From Planctomycetota bacterium (lineage in GTDB: Bacteria > Planctomycetota > UBA1135 > GCA-002748355): 64,000 bases of DNA. The DNA lies in contig JACKHW010000003.1 of NCBI GenBank assembly GCA_020638795.1, forward strand, positions 372,001 to 436,000. Reading direction: 5' to 3'. Shown in pieces: positions 25,250-34,583 of the stretch (position 1 is the first letter of the stretch; every line of letters starts with the position of its first letter). The translations under genes were made by a program, and so were the position numbers. Below the pieces are notes generated by a model. The model was not told the DNA's origin and did no database searches. It saw only the letters and a list, made by a program, of their open reading frames with translations.

Positions 25250-27532
25250 TCACTCGCCGCGATGTCGCTGCTCGACGCCCGCGAGCATCGAAATCGCCGT
25301 CGCTTCCTGGATGACGTCGCCGACGCTCGCGTAGCGCGTGACGAGACCGATCGGACTCGTGAGGCCGACGAGCAGTGGTCCGATCACCGCCGAAGCACCG
25401 AAGTGCTGCGCGATCTTGTAGCTGATGTTGCCGGCGGCGAGATTCGGAAACACGAGCACATTCGCCTTGCCTTCGAGGTGCGAGAACGGGAAGTGCTCTT
25501 GGCGGAACTCCGGCATCAATGCCGTGTCGGCCTGCATCTCACCATCGACGATCAAATCGTCACCACATCGTTCGCGAATGATCTCGGACGCGCGCGCCAT
25601 CTTGCGTGCTTCGCCATCCTCGACCGATCCGAAGTTGGAGAAGCTCAACAGCGCGACCTTCGGAGCGACACCGAATTGACGCGCGAGCCGCGCAGTCGAA
25701 ATCGCGATCTCCGCGATGCCCTCGGCTGACGGGGAGATCTGCGCGGTCGTGTCGGCGAAGAAATACGGCTCGTTGCGATGGACGACCAGGTGCACACCCG
25801 CTGCCCGCGCACATCCCTCGCGCAACCCGACGATCCTCAGCAACGGTCCGAGCATGTTGGGGAAGCTGTCGGCGAGCCCGGCGACCATGCCATCCGCGTC
25901 GTTCATCGCGAGCATCATCGACGCGAACGGGAGGCGCCACTTCATCGCGCGTTGCGCGAGGAATCGACTGACGCCCTTCCGCTGCCGTCGCTCGAAGAGA
26001 GCTTTCCAATAGCGCTCGTAGTGCGCCGAACGCGCGGGGTCGATGATCTCGATCCGTCCATCGCTCAAGTGATCGGCGAGTTCGAGTCGCTCGATCTCAC
26101 GGCGGATCGCGCTCGGATCTCCGATCAGCACCGGCTTCGCGAGGCGATCTTCGACGAGCGTGACGGCTGCTTTCAGGACCTTCTCGTGATCCCCTTCCGG
26201 GAAGACGATGCGCTTGCAATGCGCCCGCGCTTCGTGACTCATGAAGCGCAACAGCTGGCTGTGCTGTCCGAGCCGAGCACCGAGTCCTTGGACGTATTCG
26301 TCCCAGTCCTCGATCACGTGGCGCGCGATGCCGGATGCGCATGCCGCTCGTGCCACGGCCGGCGCGACGCGCGTCAGCACGCGCGGGTCCATCGGCTTCG
26401 GAATCAAGTATTCGGGTCCGAACTCGAACTGCGAACCGCCGTAGGCATGACTCACGGTACTCGGCACGGGCTCTCGCGCGAGTTCGGCGATCGCATGCAC
26501 TGCCGCGAGTTTCATGCCTTCGTCGATCGCGCGCGCGCGCACGTCGAGCGCGCCACGGAACAGGTACGGGAAGCCGAGGACGTTGTTGACTTGGTTCGGG
26601 TGGTCGGATCGACCCGTGCACACGATCGCGTCCGGGCGCACGCGCCGAGCTTCCTCGTACGGGATCTCGGGATCGGGGTTGGAGAGTGCCATCACGAGCG
26701 GCCGGTCGGCCATCTTCTCGATCATCGCCCCGGTCATGATTCCGCCGCGCGACAAACCGACGAAGACGTCGGCACCGACGAGCGCCTCTTCGAGACTCTC
26801 GAGCTCGGTCTCGCGAACGAATGGCCGCTTGTATTCGTTGGGTTCGTCACCGCGTCCCGTGCGGAGCACGCCTTGCGAGTCGCAGACGATCAGGTTCGAT
26901 CGTTCGACGCCGAGCAGCAGCATCATGTTGGCGCAAGCGAGCGCCGATGCACCGGCGCCCGAAAAGACCACGCGCACATCCGATGCGCTGCGATCGCAGA
27001 GTTCGAGCCAATTGAGGAACGCCGCTCCGGAAATGATCGCTGTCCCATGCTGATCGTCGTGGAACACCGGAATGTCCATTTCTGCCGAAAGACGGCGTTC
27101 GATCTCGAAACACTCGGGCGCCTTGATGTCTTCGAGATTCACCCCACCGAACGTCGGCTCGAGGGCCTTGACGGTCTTACAGAACGCGTCGACGTCCTTG
27201 CAATCGAGTTCGATGTCGAATACGTCGATGTCGGCGAAGCGCTTGAACAAGATTGCCTTCCCTTCCATCACCGGCTTTGCCGCCAACGGTCCGATGTCTC
27301 CGAGCCCGAGGACGGCCGTTCCGTTGGACACGACCGCGACGAGGTTGCCACGGGCCGTGTAGAGGAAGCTGTCCTCCGGGCGCTTCGCGATTTCACGACA
27401 GGGCTCGGCGACTCCAGGGCTGTAGGCCAGCGAGAGATCCTGTTGGGAATACGAAGGCTTCGTCGGGTGAATCTCCAGCTTCCCGGGCCTTCCCTCGCTG
27501 TGATACGCGAGGGCATCTTGCGGTCGTACCAT
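25250..27532 (-). CDS. maeB: NADP-type malic enzyme with C-terminal phosphotransacetylase-like domain
   Basis: 760 residues from the ATG at 27532, equal to the usual length of MaeB. The N-terminal half has the malic enzyme motifs 'SLAYSPGVAEPC' (about 32-43), 'DIELDCKDVDAF', 'FHDDQHGTAI' (about 155-164) and a Rossmann segment 'VVFSGAGASALAC' (about 188-200). The C-terminal half (about 430-755) resembles phosphate acetyltransferase ('RIVFPEGDHEKVLKAA', 'FPNLAAGNISYK') and is regarded as regulatory in MaeB. It decarboxylates malate to pyruvate with NADP. Divergent from the secreted protein at 27621. Confidence 0.95.
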   Translation of the reverse strand: MVRPQDALAYHSEGRPGKLEIHPTKPSYSQQDLSLAYSPGVAEPCREIAKRPEDSFLYTARGNLVAVVSNGTAVLGLGDIGPLAAKPVMEGKAILFKRFADIDVFDIELDCKDVDAFCKTVKALEPTFGGVNLEDIKAPECFEIERRLSAEMDIPVFHDDQHGTAIISGAAFLNWLELCDRSASDVRVVFSGAGASALACANMMLLLGVERSNLIVCDSQGVLRTGRGDEPNEYKRPFVRETELESLEEALVGADVFVGLSRGGIMTGAMIEKMADRPLVMALSNPDPEIPYEEARRVRPDAIVCTGRSDHPNQVNNVLGFPYLFRGALDVRARAIDEGMKLAAVHAIAELAREPVPSTVSHAYGGSQFEFGPEYLIPKPMDPRVLTRVAPAVARAACASGIARHVIEDWDEYVQGLGARLGQHSQLLRFMSHEARAHCKRIVFPEGDHEKVLKAAVTLVEDRLAKPVLIGDPSAIRREIERLELADHLSDGRIEIIDPARSAHYERYWKALFERRQRKGVSRFLAQRAMKWRLPFASMMLAMNDADGMVAGLADSFPNMLGPLLRIVGLREGCARAAGVHLVVHRNEPYFFADTTAQISPSAEGIAEIAISTARLARQFGVAPKVALLSFSNFGSVEDGEARKMARASEIIRERCGDDLIVDGEMQADTALMPEFRQEHFPFSHLEGKANVLVFPNLAAGNISYKIAQHFGASAVIGPLLVGLTSPIGLVTRYASVGDVIQEATAISMLAGVEQRHRGE

Positions 27533-27620
27533 GCGTCGTTCGTCTCCTACTCGGCATGTTCGCGTGCGAAGCGCCCTACGTAAACGAGTAGAATCCACGC
27601 CGTTCATCGGGGACCCGCAG

Positions 27621-28832
27621 ATGACGATCCTCAATCACCGCCTGACGCACATCGTGCTCGTCAGCCTGTTCGCGACGCCGATCTCTGCGCAACGGACCTA
27701 CATCGTCGATGCAGCGAACGGACCGGGCACCGACTTCACGGCGCTGCAGGCCGCCTGCGATGCCGCGAATCACGGGGACACGCTCCTCGTCAGGCCCGGG
27801 ATCTATACAGATACCATCGTTCGCAAGGGCATCGCGATCGTCGGCCAACCGGGCGTGCGCATCTACGGCTTCAACAGCCCGGGGCTCACGATCACGTCCA
27901 TGCCGGCCGGCAGAACGTGCACGGTCGCACGCGTCGAGTCCTACCGCTTCACCTATGGTGGCCCGATCACGCTCGTGACGGACTGCGCCGGGGCGGTGCA
28001 CCTCGAGGGCCTGCAAAGCCAGCCGTTGATCACGCCGGGGATCCAGGAGAGCGGCCTCGCGATTCGCCGTTCGGTCCAAGTGACCGTAAACGGCGCCACG
28101 ATCGAGTGCGGCCTCGTGGGTGAGAAGAGCACGTTCGCGATCACTGATTCGTTGCTGATCGGCCGATCGACCCTCGCGGTCGATATCCGTGTCCCGAGCA
28201 CGCCAGGATTGAAGGCAATGGACAGCGACCTCGAAGTCGCCGGCACCTCGATCCGAGGCGGTGATTCGGGGTGGACGCTCTGGGGGATCGAACTCGCGTC
28301 GCCCGCAGTCTTCCTCGAAGGATCACGCGCGAGCATCGCGGGCGACTCGGTGTCGCTGCGTGCCGGAAACGAACAGTACGCGGCTCCGGGCATGACCGCG
28401 ATGTGGGTCGATCGGGGTGTCGCGCACGTTGCTCCGACCGTGAATCTCGTCCCTTCGGGCAAAGCACTACCGTACTGGACCTCGGGGACAGGACGCGTCG
28501 TCTCGGTCGATCAGCCGAGCCTCTCGGCCACTTCGACGGCGCCCGGCGGCGCGATCGCGACCGACGTCTTCGGTCGGGCCTCGTCCGTCGGGGCGCTCGT
28601 CATCGGCGTGCCCGCCCCTCGACAGATCGTCCTGAACGGCGGCCTCTGGATCGACCCGAGCTCGTTGACCTACGACGCGATCTTCGCGTTGGCGCCCTCC
28701 CGGCATCGAATCGGGGCGATCCCGATCCCGATGGACGCAAAACTGCACGGCGTCGCGGTCGCGATGCAGGCGATCGAACTGTACGCTTCGACTCTGTCGA
28801 TCTCGGCCCCCGCGACGATCGTCCTCTACTGA
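27621..28832 (+). CDS. Secreted beta-helix-like protein
   Basis: 403 residues from the ATG at 27621. The signal peptide ends near PISAQ. The mature N-terminus reads 'TYIVDAANGPGTDFTALQAA' then 'GDTLLVRPGIYTDTIVRKGI' (in pieces), a common opening of right-handed beta-helix proteins. The middle has alternating short strands ('GLTITSMPAG', 'ATIECGL') and the C-terminal 130 residues are a separate beta-rich part. No catalytic residues are clear. It resembles the beta-helix protein at 18297 in layout. Probably extracellular. Confidence 0.78.
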   Translation: MTILNHRLTHIVLVSLFATPISAQRTYIVDAANGPGTDFTALQAACDAANHGDTLLVRPGIYTDTIVRKGIAIVGQPGVRIYGFNSPGLTITSMPAGRTCTVARVESYRFTYGGPITLVTDCAGAVHLEGLQSQPLITPGIQESGLAIRRSVQVTVNGATIECGLVGEKSTFAITDSLLIGRSTLAVDIRVPSTPGLKAMDSDLEVAGTSIRGGDSGWTLWGIELASPAVFLEGSRASIAGDSVSLRAGNEQYAAPGMTAMWVDRGVAHVAPTVNLVPSGKALPYWTSGTGRVVSVDQPSLSATSTAPGGAIATDVFGRASSVGALVIGVPAPRQIVLNGGLWIDPSSLTYDAIFALAPSRHRIGAIPIPMDAKLHGVAVAMQAIELYASTLSISAPATIVLY

Positions 28833-28860
28833 CCGTCGATATCCCGTCGTTCGATCTGCC

Positions 28861-29403
28861 GTGCACTCCGATTCCAAACTCCGCGCCACGCGCTTATTCG
28901 TCGTTCCAGCCTTCTTCGTGCTCGCACTCGTCGCCGGATCGTGTTCGAAGTCCCCGACCAAGCCGAAGCCGTCGGGGAACACCATCACCATCGAACAGCC
29001 CGCGAGTTCTGGAGCTGCCGAGAAGTCCGCGAACACCGTCCCAGGCAAGGCCCACGGGTCGAAGGCTCCGACACGACCACTACCGCGTCTCTCGGATGCG
29101 ACGATCGCCTCGATCCGCAAGCACGTCGCCGACGCGAAGACCGCCTACAACGAGGCGATCAAGGTCCACGAAGACGCACCCTCCGACAAGGGCACGTTCT
29201 TTGCCGCGCTGAACCGCTGCAAGAACGAACTCGACGCTGCGGACACCGAACTCCAACCAGTCACCTTGTGGGAAGAGGAGAGCAGCATGGAGGATTGGAA
29301 GGTCAGCGCCGACGAGGACGGCTACCTCCGCACGCTGATGCCGATTCTCGGGCAGATCGACAAGATGCGGGCCGCCGCGGAAAAGATCTCCCGCCCCCGC
29401 TGA
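28861..29403 (+). CDS. Probable lipoprotein of unknown function
   Basis: 180 residues from the GTG at 28861. The N-terminus has a basic start, a hydrophobic core and a relaxed lipobox 'LVAGSC' with the cysteine near residue 28. A Pro/Lys/Ser-rich linker (about 30-75) leads to a helical domain (about 76-178) with 'KHVADAKTAYNEAIK' and many charged residues. Lgt in this window would modify it if the lipobox is used. I recognise no family. Confidence 0.68.
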   Translation: MHSDSKLRATRLFVVPAFFVLALVAGSCSKSPTKPKPSGNTITIEQPASSGAAEKSANTVPGKAHGSKAPTRPLPRLSDATIASIRKHVADAKTAYNEAIKVHEDAPSDKGTFFAALNRCKNELDAADTELQPVTLWEEESSMEDWKVSADEDGYLRTLMPILGQIDKMRAAAEKISRPR

Positions 29404-29474
29404 CGCGCGTTCTTGCAAAACTCGGGACGTGATCCCGCACTTCGTGCGTCGTTCGTCCCCCTGAACCCGGTCCG

Positions 29475-30839
29475 ATGATGCAGATTCGACGCATGCTCCC
29501 CTCTACGGCTCTCTTGGCGATGTTCGCCCTGCCGTCGCCGGCCCTACCAGCGCTGCCCCAGGATGCGTCGCGGTTCGCGGCGACGTTCGAGGGCGGATCG
29601 GTGACGTGGAACGAGTTCCACGAAGAACTCGCCCGTCGCCATCGCGGCAAGCAACTCGGCAAGGACAGCCTCGAGCATCTCGTCGAGAAGGCGATCGTCG
29701 AACGCGAGGCCGAGCGACGAGGCGAGAAGGTCTCCAAGGAAGAGATCGACCGCTACCTCGAGATGCTCGAAAAGCAGCTCGCTGCAGCCGATCGATCGCT
29801 TCGCGAGCACCTCGCATCCCGTGCGACGAGCCTTGCGTCGTTTCGCGACTACATCGCGTTGAGCCGTCTCTACGAGCGTCTCGCCCGTGCGGACCTGGGC
29901 CTCGACGAGAACACGCCGCTCGACTCGGGCCGTCGCAAGCTCTGGATCACCGAGCAGAAACGCAAGCACACCGTGGAGACGGACGTCGGAAAGCTCCCAC
30001 AGGACGCTGCGGCCCTCGTCGGCGAGGAGCCGATCGCCCTCGCCGAACTCGGACTGACCATGGCGCGCTCCCTCGTCGCCGAAGAACGACGCTCGATCCT
30101 TCGTCAGATGGTCGCATACCGTCTGCTCGGACGCGAAGCCGAGCGACTCGGCATCGAAATCACGAACGAGCACTACGAGAAGGCACTCGCGACCAAGCGC
30201 GAAGAGATCGAATCGAGCCCCGAGTATTCGAAACACGGCATCGACCTCGAAAGCTTGCTACGTGCCCAAGGACGTTCGATCGCGGACATGCAGCGAGGCG
30301 AGGTCTTCCGCGCAGAAGTCCTGATCGAAGCGATCGGCCGCAAACGATTCACGGACGACGACTTGAAAGCGAAACTCGAGAAGGATCCCGAACTCTGGGA
30401 TCGCCGCGTCGGCGCGAGTCGCGAAGTCCATCGCATCCTGCTCGCCGTCGGTGAGCAGCGGGATGAAGAACGAGCGATTCGAGACGCGAAGGTCCTCGCC
30501 GCGAAGATCACCGATGCGCAGACCTTCGCGGCCGCAGCGAGACGCTTTTCGGACGACGAAGGGAGCAAAGGTCGCGGTGGCCGACTCGGATGGTTGCACC
30601 GAGAAGAGCCGGGAGTCGACGAGGCGCTCGTCAAGACAGCGTTCGAACTCGAGTTCGGCAAGATCTCCGAACCCGTTCGAGACAGCGAAGGTGTTTCCTT
30701 GCTTCTCGTGACCCAAGCCACGACCGGTCCACAGGATCGTGCACGGCTGATGGCGATGCGACGCTACGAAGTCGGCGCCTGGCTACGCGATCTCGTCGAT
30801 CGCGCGGGCATCGAATTCCACGCACTTCCCGTGCAATGA
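29475..30839 (+). CDS. Exported parvulin-type peptidyl-prolyl isomerase (PpiC/SurA-like)
   Basis: 454 residues from the ATG at 29475 (a second ATG is at 29478). The signal peptide ends near PALPQ. Two SurA-N-like helical regions are seen, one at about 35-140 ('GGSVTWNEFHEELARRHRG') and one at about 180-290. The parvulin domain lies at about 315-420: 'REVHRILLAV', 'FAAAARRFSDDEGSKGRGGR', 'LGWLHREE' and 'FELEFGKISEPVRDSEGVSL'. It should assist folding of exported or outer-membrane proteins in the periplasm. A polypeptide-binding role alone is possible. Confidence 0.88.
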   Translation: MMQIRRMLPSTALLAMFALPSPALPALPQDASRFAATFEGGSVTWNEFHEELARRHRGKQLGKDSLEHLVEKAIVEREAERRGEKVSKEEIDRYLEMLEKQLAAADRSLREHLASRATSLASFRDYIALSRLYERLARADLGLDENTPLDSGRRKLWITEQKRKHTVETDVGKLPQDAAALVGEEPIALAELGLTMARSLVAEERRSILRQMVAYRLLGREAERLGIEITNEHYEKALATKREEIESSPEYSKHGIDLESLLRAQGRSIADMQRGEVFRAEVLIEAIGRKRFTDDDLKAKLEKDPELWDRRVGASREVHRILLAVGEQRDEERAIRDAKVLAAKITDAQTFAAAARRFSDDEGSKGRGGRLGWLHREEPGVDEALVKTAFELEFGKISEPVRDSEGVSLLLVTQATTGPQDRARLMAMRRYEVGAWLRDLVDRAGIEFHALPVQ

Positions 30840-30890
30840 CCGCGACGTGAGCCGTCCGCAAATCGCCGTTCGCAAATTGAAGGAGAGAAC

Positions 30891-31652
30891 ATGACTGAGA
30901 AAGGGCCCTGGCCGGGACGATTCGTCTGGCACGACTTGATGACGACCGATGCCGCGAAGTCGAAGGAGTTCTACTGCAGCCTCTTCGGTTGGACGATCGA
31001 CGAGAGGCCGATGCCCGGATTCACGTATCACATGATCGTGGCCGGCGACGGCGGCATCGGAGGCATCGTCGAGGAGAAGGCGATTCCTATGAGTCACTGG
31101 ATGCACTACGTCGCGACGCTCGACATCGAGGCCTCGGCGGCGCGTTGCCGAGAACTCGGGGGGACCGTGTGCATCGGACCCGCGGAGATCCCGCAGACCG
31201 GGAAGTTCGCGGTCGTCTCCGATCCGCAGGGCGGCTACTTCTCCCTCTTCGAGGGTCTCCCCGAGACGCCCGGAGTCGACCCCGATGCACCGTGCGTCGG
31301 ACGCGTGTGTTGGAACGAACTACTGACGACGGATGACGGCGGCGCGCAGTCGTTCTACTCCGCCATGTTCGGCTGGCAAGACGCTCCCCGGGACCTCGGG
31401 CCGCTCGGAACCTATCACGTGCAGACGCTGGGCGAAGCTCAGGTCGCCGGGATCATGAAGAACCCCGCGCCCGGTCTCCCGACGTACTGGGTACCCTACT
31501 TCTTCGTCGCCGAACTCGAAGCACTCACGAAGCGCGCGAAGGATCTCGGGGCCACCTGCCACGTCGAACTGATGCCGATCGAAGGCATCGGCCGCTTTTC
31601 GATGCTGCAAGACACGCTCGGTGCGTGCTTCGCATTGTTCGCGACGCCGTGA
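30891..31652 (+). CDS. Two-domain VOC (glyoxalase/bleomycin-resistance) protein
   Basis: 253 residues; the ATG at 30891 follows AAGGAGAG. Two VOC domains of about 120 residues each are visible: 'FVWHDLMTTDAAKSKEFYCSLFGW' (in part, from about 10) and 'VCWNELLTTDDGGAQSFYSAMFGW' (in part, from about 138). Both end in 'F..V.DP.GG.F.LF' or 'F.ML.D..GA.FALF'. This type resembles the CFP32 and 27-kDa antigen group. Substrate unknown; cytoplasmic. It converges on ygfZ with a 25 bp gap. Confidence 0.87.
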   Translation: MTEKGPWPGRFVWHDLMTTDAAKSKEFYCSLFGWTIDERPMPGFTYHMIVAGDGGIGGIVEEKAIPMSHWMHYVATLDIEASAARCRELGGTVCIGPAEIPQTGKFAVVSDPQGGYFSLFEGLPETPGVDPDAPCVGRVCWNELLTTDDGGAQSFYSAMFGWQDAPRDLGPLGTYHVQTLGEAQVAGIMKNPAPGLPTYWVPYFFVAELEALTKRAKDLGATCHVELMPIEGIGRFSMLQDTLGACFALFATP

Positions 31653-31677
31653 ATCGGCCGTGGATCGAGCTGGCGGT

Positions 31678-32577
31678 TCAGTAGACGACCGCTCTCGGCC
31701 CGTCGATCGCGCCGACTCGCAGCTCGTTCCCTACCGAGGCGAGAGCTCGGGGTAGCATCCCGAGTGCGTGCACGACAGGACCTCCTGGAACGGCGTAGGC
31801 GCTCGTGATGCGTCCTGCTTCGAGGTCGTCCTCGTCGTAGATGAGCACCCCGTGTGCAGGCACGTCCGCGCCGTCGACGCGCAGTCGACACAACTGCCGG
31901 TTGACGTGACCGTAGGTGCGGATGCGGGCGACGATCTCCTGTCCCGGATAGCAGCCCTTCGAGGCATCGCACGCATCGTCGAGGCCGACCTCGAGCGGAA
32001 TCGTCTTGTCGTCGGCGTCGAGACCGTACCAAGGCACACCCGCGTCGATCCGCAGCGCGTGCCAGTCCTGCATGTCTCCCATGGACTCGGTGGGCAGAGA
32101 CCCTTCCGGCAACCATCGCCTTCGCCCCGGAACGACGAAGGACGACGACCAGACCTCGTAGCCGCCTTCTGTTGCCGTGACCCCGAACCCCGGGCTCGTC
32201 CGGGCGACGTCGGGGCCGAATGCACCGACGCCATGTAGTGGCAGGACGCGGACGCGCACGTCCTCGGCGAAGACGTAGCGATCGATGCGCTCGACGAGTT
32301 CGGCGGACAGATCACGACCGACCTCGAGGACGAAGCGGTCCGGGGCGGGGCGGAACACCTCGAAGAACGCGAGCATCTTGCCCTTCCCGGACAGGATCGT
32401 GGCGCGAGCCCCGGACCCGACATCCAGGCCGACGACGTCCTGACTCGTCACGCGCTGGAGCAAGTCCGCCGCGTCTCGACCTTCGACCTCGACGAGGGCG
32501 AGCCCGTCGAGCACGAGCGTGCACGAGGACGCTCGACAGGATTCGAAGGTCGAAGCACGTGCATCGGATGCACTCAT
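31678..32577 (-). CDS. ygfZ: YgfZ/GcvT-like folate-binding Fe-S assembly factor
   Basis: 299 residues from the ATG at 32577, which follows GAGGTG; upstream in-frame sequence to 32814 overlaps the isc promoter and was not used. The family signature KGCYPGQE is present at about residues 207-214. The N-terminal GcvT-like folate-binding fold ('GRDAADLLQRVTSQDV') and a C-terminal barrel ('RLRVDG...GRITSAY') flank it. YgfZ/IBA57 proteins help mature [4Fe-4S] enzymes in a folate-dependent way. The divergent isc operon supports this job. Confidence 0.92.
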   Translation of the reverse strand: MSASDARASTFESCRASSCTLVLDGLALVEVEGRDAADLLQRVTSQDVVGLDVGSGARATILSGKGKMLAFFEVFRPAPDRFVLEVGRDLSAELVERIDRYVFAEDVRVRVLPLHGVGAFGPDVARTSPGFGVTATEGGYEVWSSSFVVPGRRRWLPEGSLPTESMGDMQDWHALRIDAGVPWYGLDADDKTIPLEVGLDDACDASKGCYPGQEIVARIRTYGHVNRQLCRLRVDGADVPAHGVLIYDEDDLEAGRITSAYAVPGGPVVHALGMLPRALASVGNELRVGAIDGPRAVVY

Positions 32578-32715
32578 CGGGGACACCTCGACGCGCGGAA
32601 CGTCACCATGGGAACGGACTTCCGTCGCGGGACGAACCCGCGACCCGCTGCGCGTCCACGCCCGAAGGCGTGGCCCTTCACCCGACGAAATCTCATAGTG
32701 TCTCCATATCGCACC

Positions 32716-32731
32716 GAAATCGTCCGATTTC
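32716..32731. promoter_or_regulatory. Palindrome in the ygfZ-iscR intergenic region, candidate IscR operator
   Basis: GAAATCGTCCGATTTC is a palindrome with 7-bp perfect arms and a 2-base centre. It lies 66 bp before the iscR-like start and 139 bp before the ygfZ start, between divergent promoters. IscR-type Rrf2 regulators usually bind such sites to repress their own operon. This sequence is not a clear match to the E. coli type 1 or type 2 consensus. No safe -35/-10 pair is visible. Confidence 0.4.
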
Positions 32732-32797
32732 TCTGGATGCCAGGCTCGAAAGAGTACCGATTCAGTGCTAGTTTCGACACGTTCGATTTCCAGAAGC

Positions 32798-33334
32798 ATG
32801 CTGCGTTTCTCCAAGAAGGCCGACTACGCGATCTTGCTCCTCTCCCACCTCGCCCGTCAGCAGATCGGACGGGCGGTGAGCGAGGAGCCAGCGCCGCAGA
32901 GCGCGCAAGACCTCGCGAGCGAAACGGGATTGAGCCCCTCGCTCACGGCCAACATCCTCAAGGACTTCGCGCGCAACGGCATCCTCGCTTCGGTTCGGGG
33001 TGCGGGCGGCGGCTATCGACTCGAGCGCGACCCTCAGAGCTTGTCCCTGCGCGAGATCCTCGAGGTCGTCGACGGTCCGGTCGGACTCGTCGACTGCTCG
33101 GAGACGGCTCACGGCGGTATCGAGGACGACGCGAACGCAACGGGCCCCGGCTGCTGCTACGTCGACAGTTGTCCATCCCGTCGCCCGCTGCTCGCACTCC
33201 AAGAGCGGATCTCGGACATGCTCGACACGATCCCACTCTACGACCTGGTCGTTCACCGCCACACCGCGTCGTGCTCGACGCACTCGTCCGGCCTCGCGGC
33301 TGGCACTTCCGGTTCTCTTCCACACAACGTTTGA
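32798..33334 (+). CDS. iscR: Rrf2-family regulator, IscR-like
   Basis: 178 residues from the ATG at 32798; an in-frame GTG lies at 32765. The N-terminal winged helix reads 'FSKKADYAILLLSHLA' and 'SAQDLASETGLSPSLTANIL', with 'RGAGGGYRLER' as the wing (about 67-77). Cysteines at about 100, 119, 120 and 125 could bind an Fe-S cluster, though the spacing differs from E. coli IscR. As first gene of the isc operon it is likely the Fe-S-sensing repressor of it. It ends 13 bp before iscS. Confidence 0.9.
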   Translation: MLRFSKKADYAILLLSHLARQQIGRAVSEEPAPQSAQDLASETGLSPSLTANILKDFARNGILASVRGAGGGYRLERDPQSLSLREILEVVDGPVGLVDCSETAHGGIEDDANATGPGCCYVDSCPSRRPLLALQERISDMLDTIPLYDLVVHRHTASCSTHSSGLAAGTSGSLPHNV

Positions 33335-33347
33335 AGTACGTCCGCTC

Positions 33348-34574
33348 ATGAACAACGACGTCCGACTTCCGATCTACATGGACAACAGCGCGACGACGCC
33401 CTGCGACCCTCGAGTCGTCGAAGCGATGTTGCCCTGGTTCACGCAGCGGCCCGGGAATGCCGCGAGCCGCTCGCACGTCTTCGGCTGGGATGCCGAAGAA
33501 GCGGTCAACGTCGCGCGCAAGCAGGTGGCCGACCTGATTGGTGCATCGGCGAAGGAGATCCTCTTCTTGTCCGGCGCGACCGAGAGCGACAACCTCGCGA
33601 TCAAGGGTGCCGCGCACATGTACGCGAAGAAGGGGAAGCACATCATCTCCTGCCCGACCGAGCACAAGGCGGTCATCGATACGTGCAAGCGCCTCGAGAC
33701 CGATGGCTACGAAGTCACGTGGCTGCCCGTCGACGGTGACGGCAGGATTTCGCTGAGCGACCTCGCGGACGCGATTCGCGACGACACGATCCTCGTGACG
33801 CTCATGGCAGCCAATAACGAGATCGGCACCCTGCACGACGTCGCCGCGATCGGCGCGCTCTGCCACGAGAAGGGCGTGCTCTTCCACTGCGACGCGACCC
33901 AGGCGATCGGCAAGATCGACATCGACGTCGAAGCGATGCAGATCGACCTGCTGTCGATGACCGCACACAAGATCTATGGCCCGAAGGGCTGCGGCGCGCT
34001 CTACGTGCGTCGGCGCAACCCGCGCGTGCGTCTCACTCCCCTCATCGACGGCGGCGGACATGAGCGCGGCATGCGATCGGGCACCCTCAACGTCCCTGGC
34101 ATCGTCGGTCTCGGCAAGGCGTGCGCGATCCTGAGTGACGAGATGCATCGCGACGTCGAGCATTGTCGCCGCCTTCGCGATCGCCTCGAAGTGAAGCTCA
34201 CCGCCGGGCTCGACCACGTTTCGATCAACGGCAGCGTCGACCATCGACTGCCGAACCTCCTCAACATCTCCTTCGCGTACGTCGAAGGCGAATCGCTGCT
34301 CATGGGGATCAAGGACATCGCCGTGTCGTCTGGGTCCGCATGCACGTCCGCGTCGCTCGAACCGAGCTACGTCCTACGCGCGCTCGGTCTCGAAGACGAA
34401 CTCGCGCACAGTTCGATTCGATTCAGCCTCGGTCGCTTCAACACCGAGGCCGAGGTCGACTACACCGCGGAGATCGTCGTCGCTGCCGTCCGCCGGCTGC
34501 GCGAAATGTCTCCACTCTACGAAATGGTTCAGGAAGGCGTCGACCTGAGCAAAGTCCAGTGGCAAGCGCACTGA
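33348..34574 (+). CDS. iscS: Cysteine desulfurase IscS
   Basis: 408 residues from the ATG at 33348, close to the 404 of E. coli IscS. The PLP lysine is in 'MTAHKIYGPKG' (Lys about 208) and the persulfide cysteine in 'SSGSACTSASLEPS' (Cys about 332). 'ATESDNLAI' and 'HCDATQAIGK' are also in place. The enzyme takes sulfur from cysteine, leaving alanine, and passes persulfide to IscU and other acceptors. The short active-site loop and the context mark it as IscS rather than SufS. Confidence 0.97.
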   Translation: MNNDVRLPIYMDNSATTPCDPRVVEAMLPWFTQRPGNAASRSHVFGWDAEEAVNVARKQVADLIGASAKEILFLSGATESDNLAIKGAAHMYAKKGKHIISCPTEHKAVIDTCKRLETDGYEVTWLPVDGDGRISLSDLADAIRDDTILVTLMAANNEIGTLHDVAAIGALCHEKGVLFHCDATQAIGKIDIDVEAMQIDLLSMTAHKIYGPKGCGALYVRRRNPRVRLTPLIDGGGHERGMRSGTLNVPGIVGLGKACAILSDEMHRDVEHCRRLRDRLEVKLTAGLDHVSINGSVDHRLPNLLNISFAYVEGESLLMGIKDIAVSSGSACTSASLEPSYVLRALGLEDELAHSSIRFSLGRFNTEAEVDYTAEIVVAAVRRLREMSPLYEMVQEGVDLSKVQWQAH

Positions 34575-34583
34575 GGAACAGTC

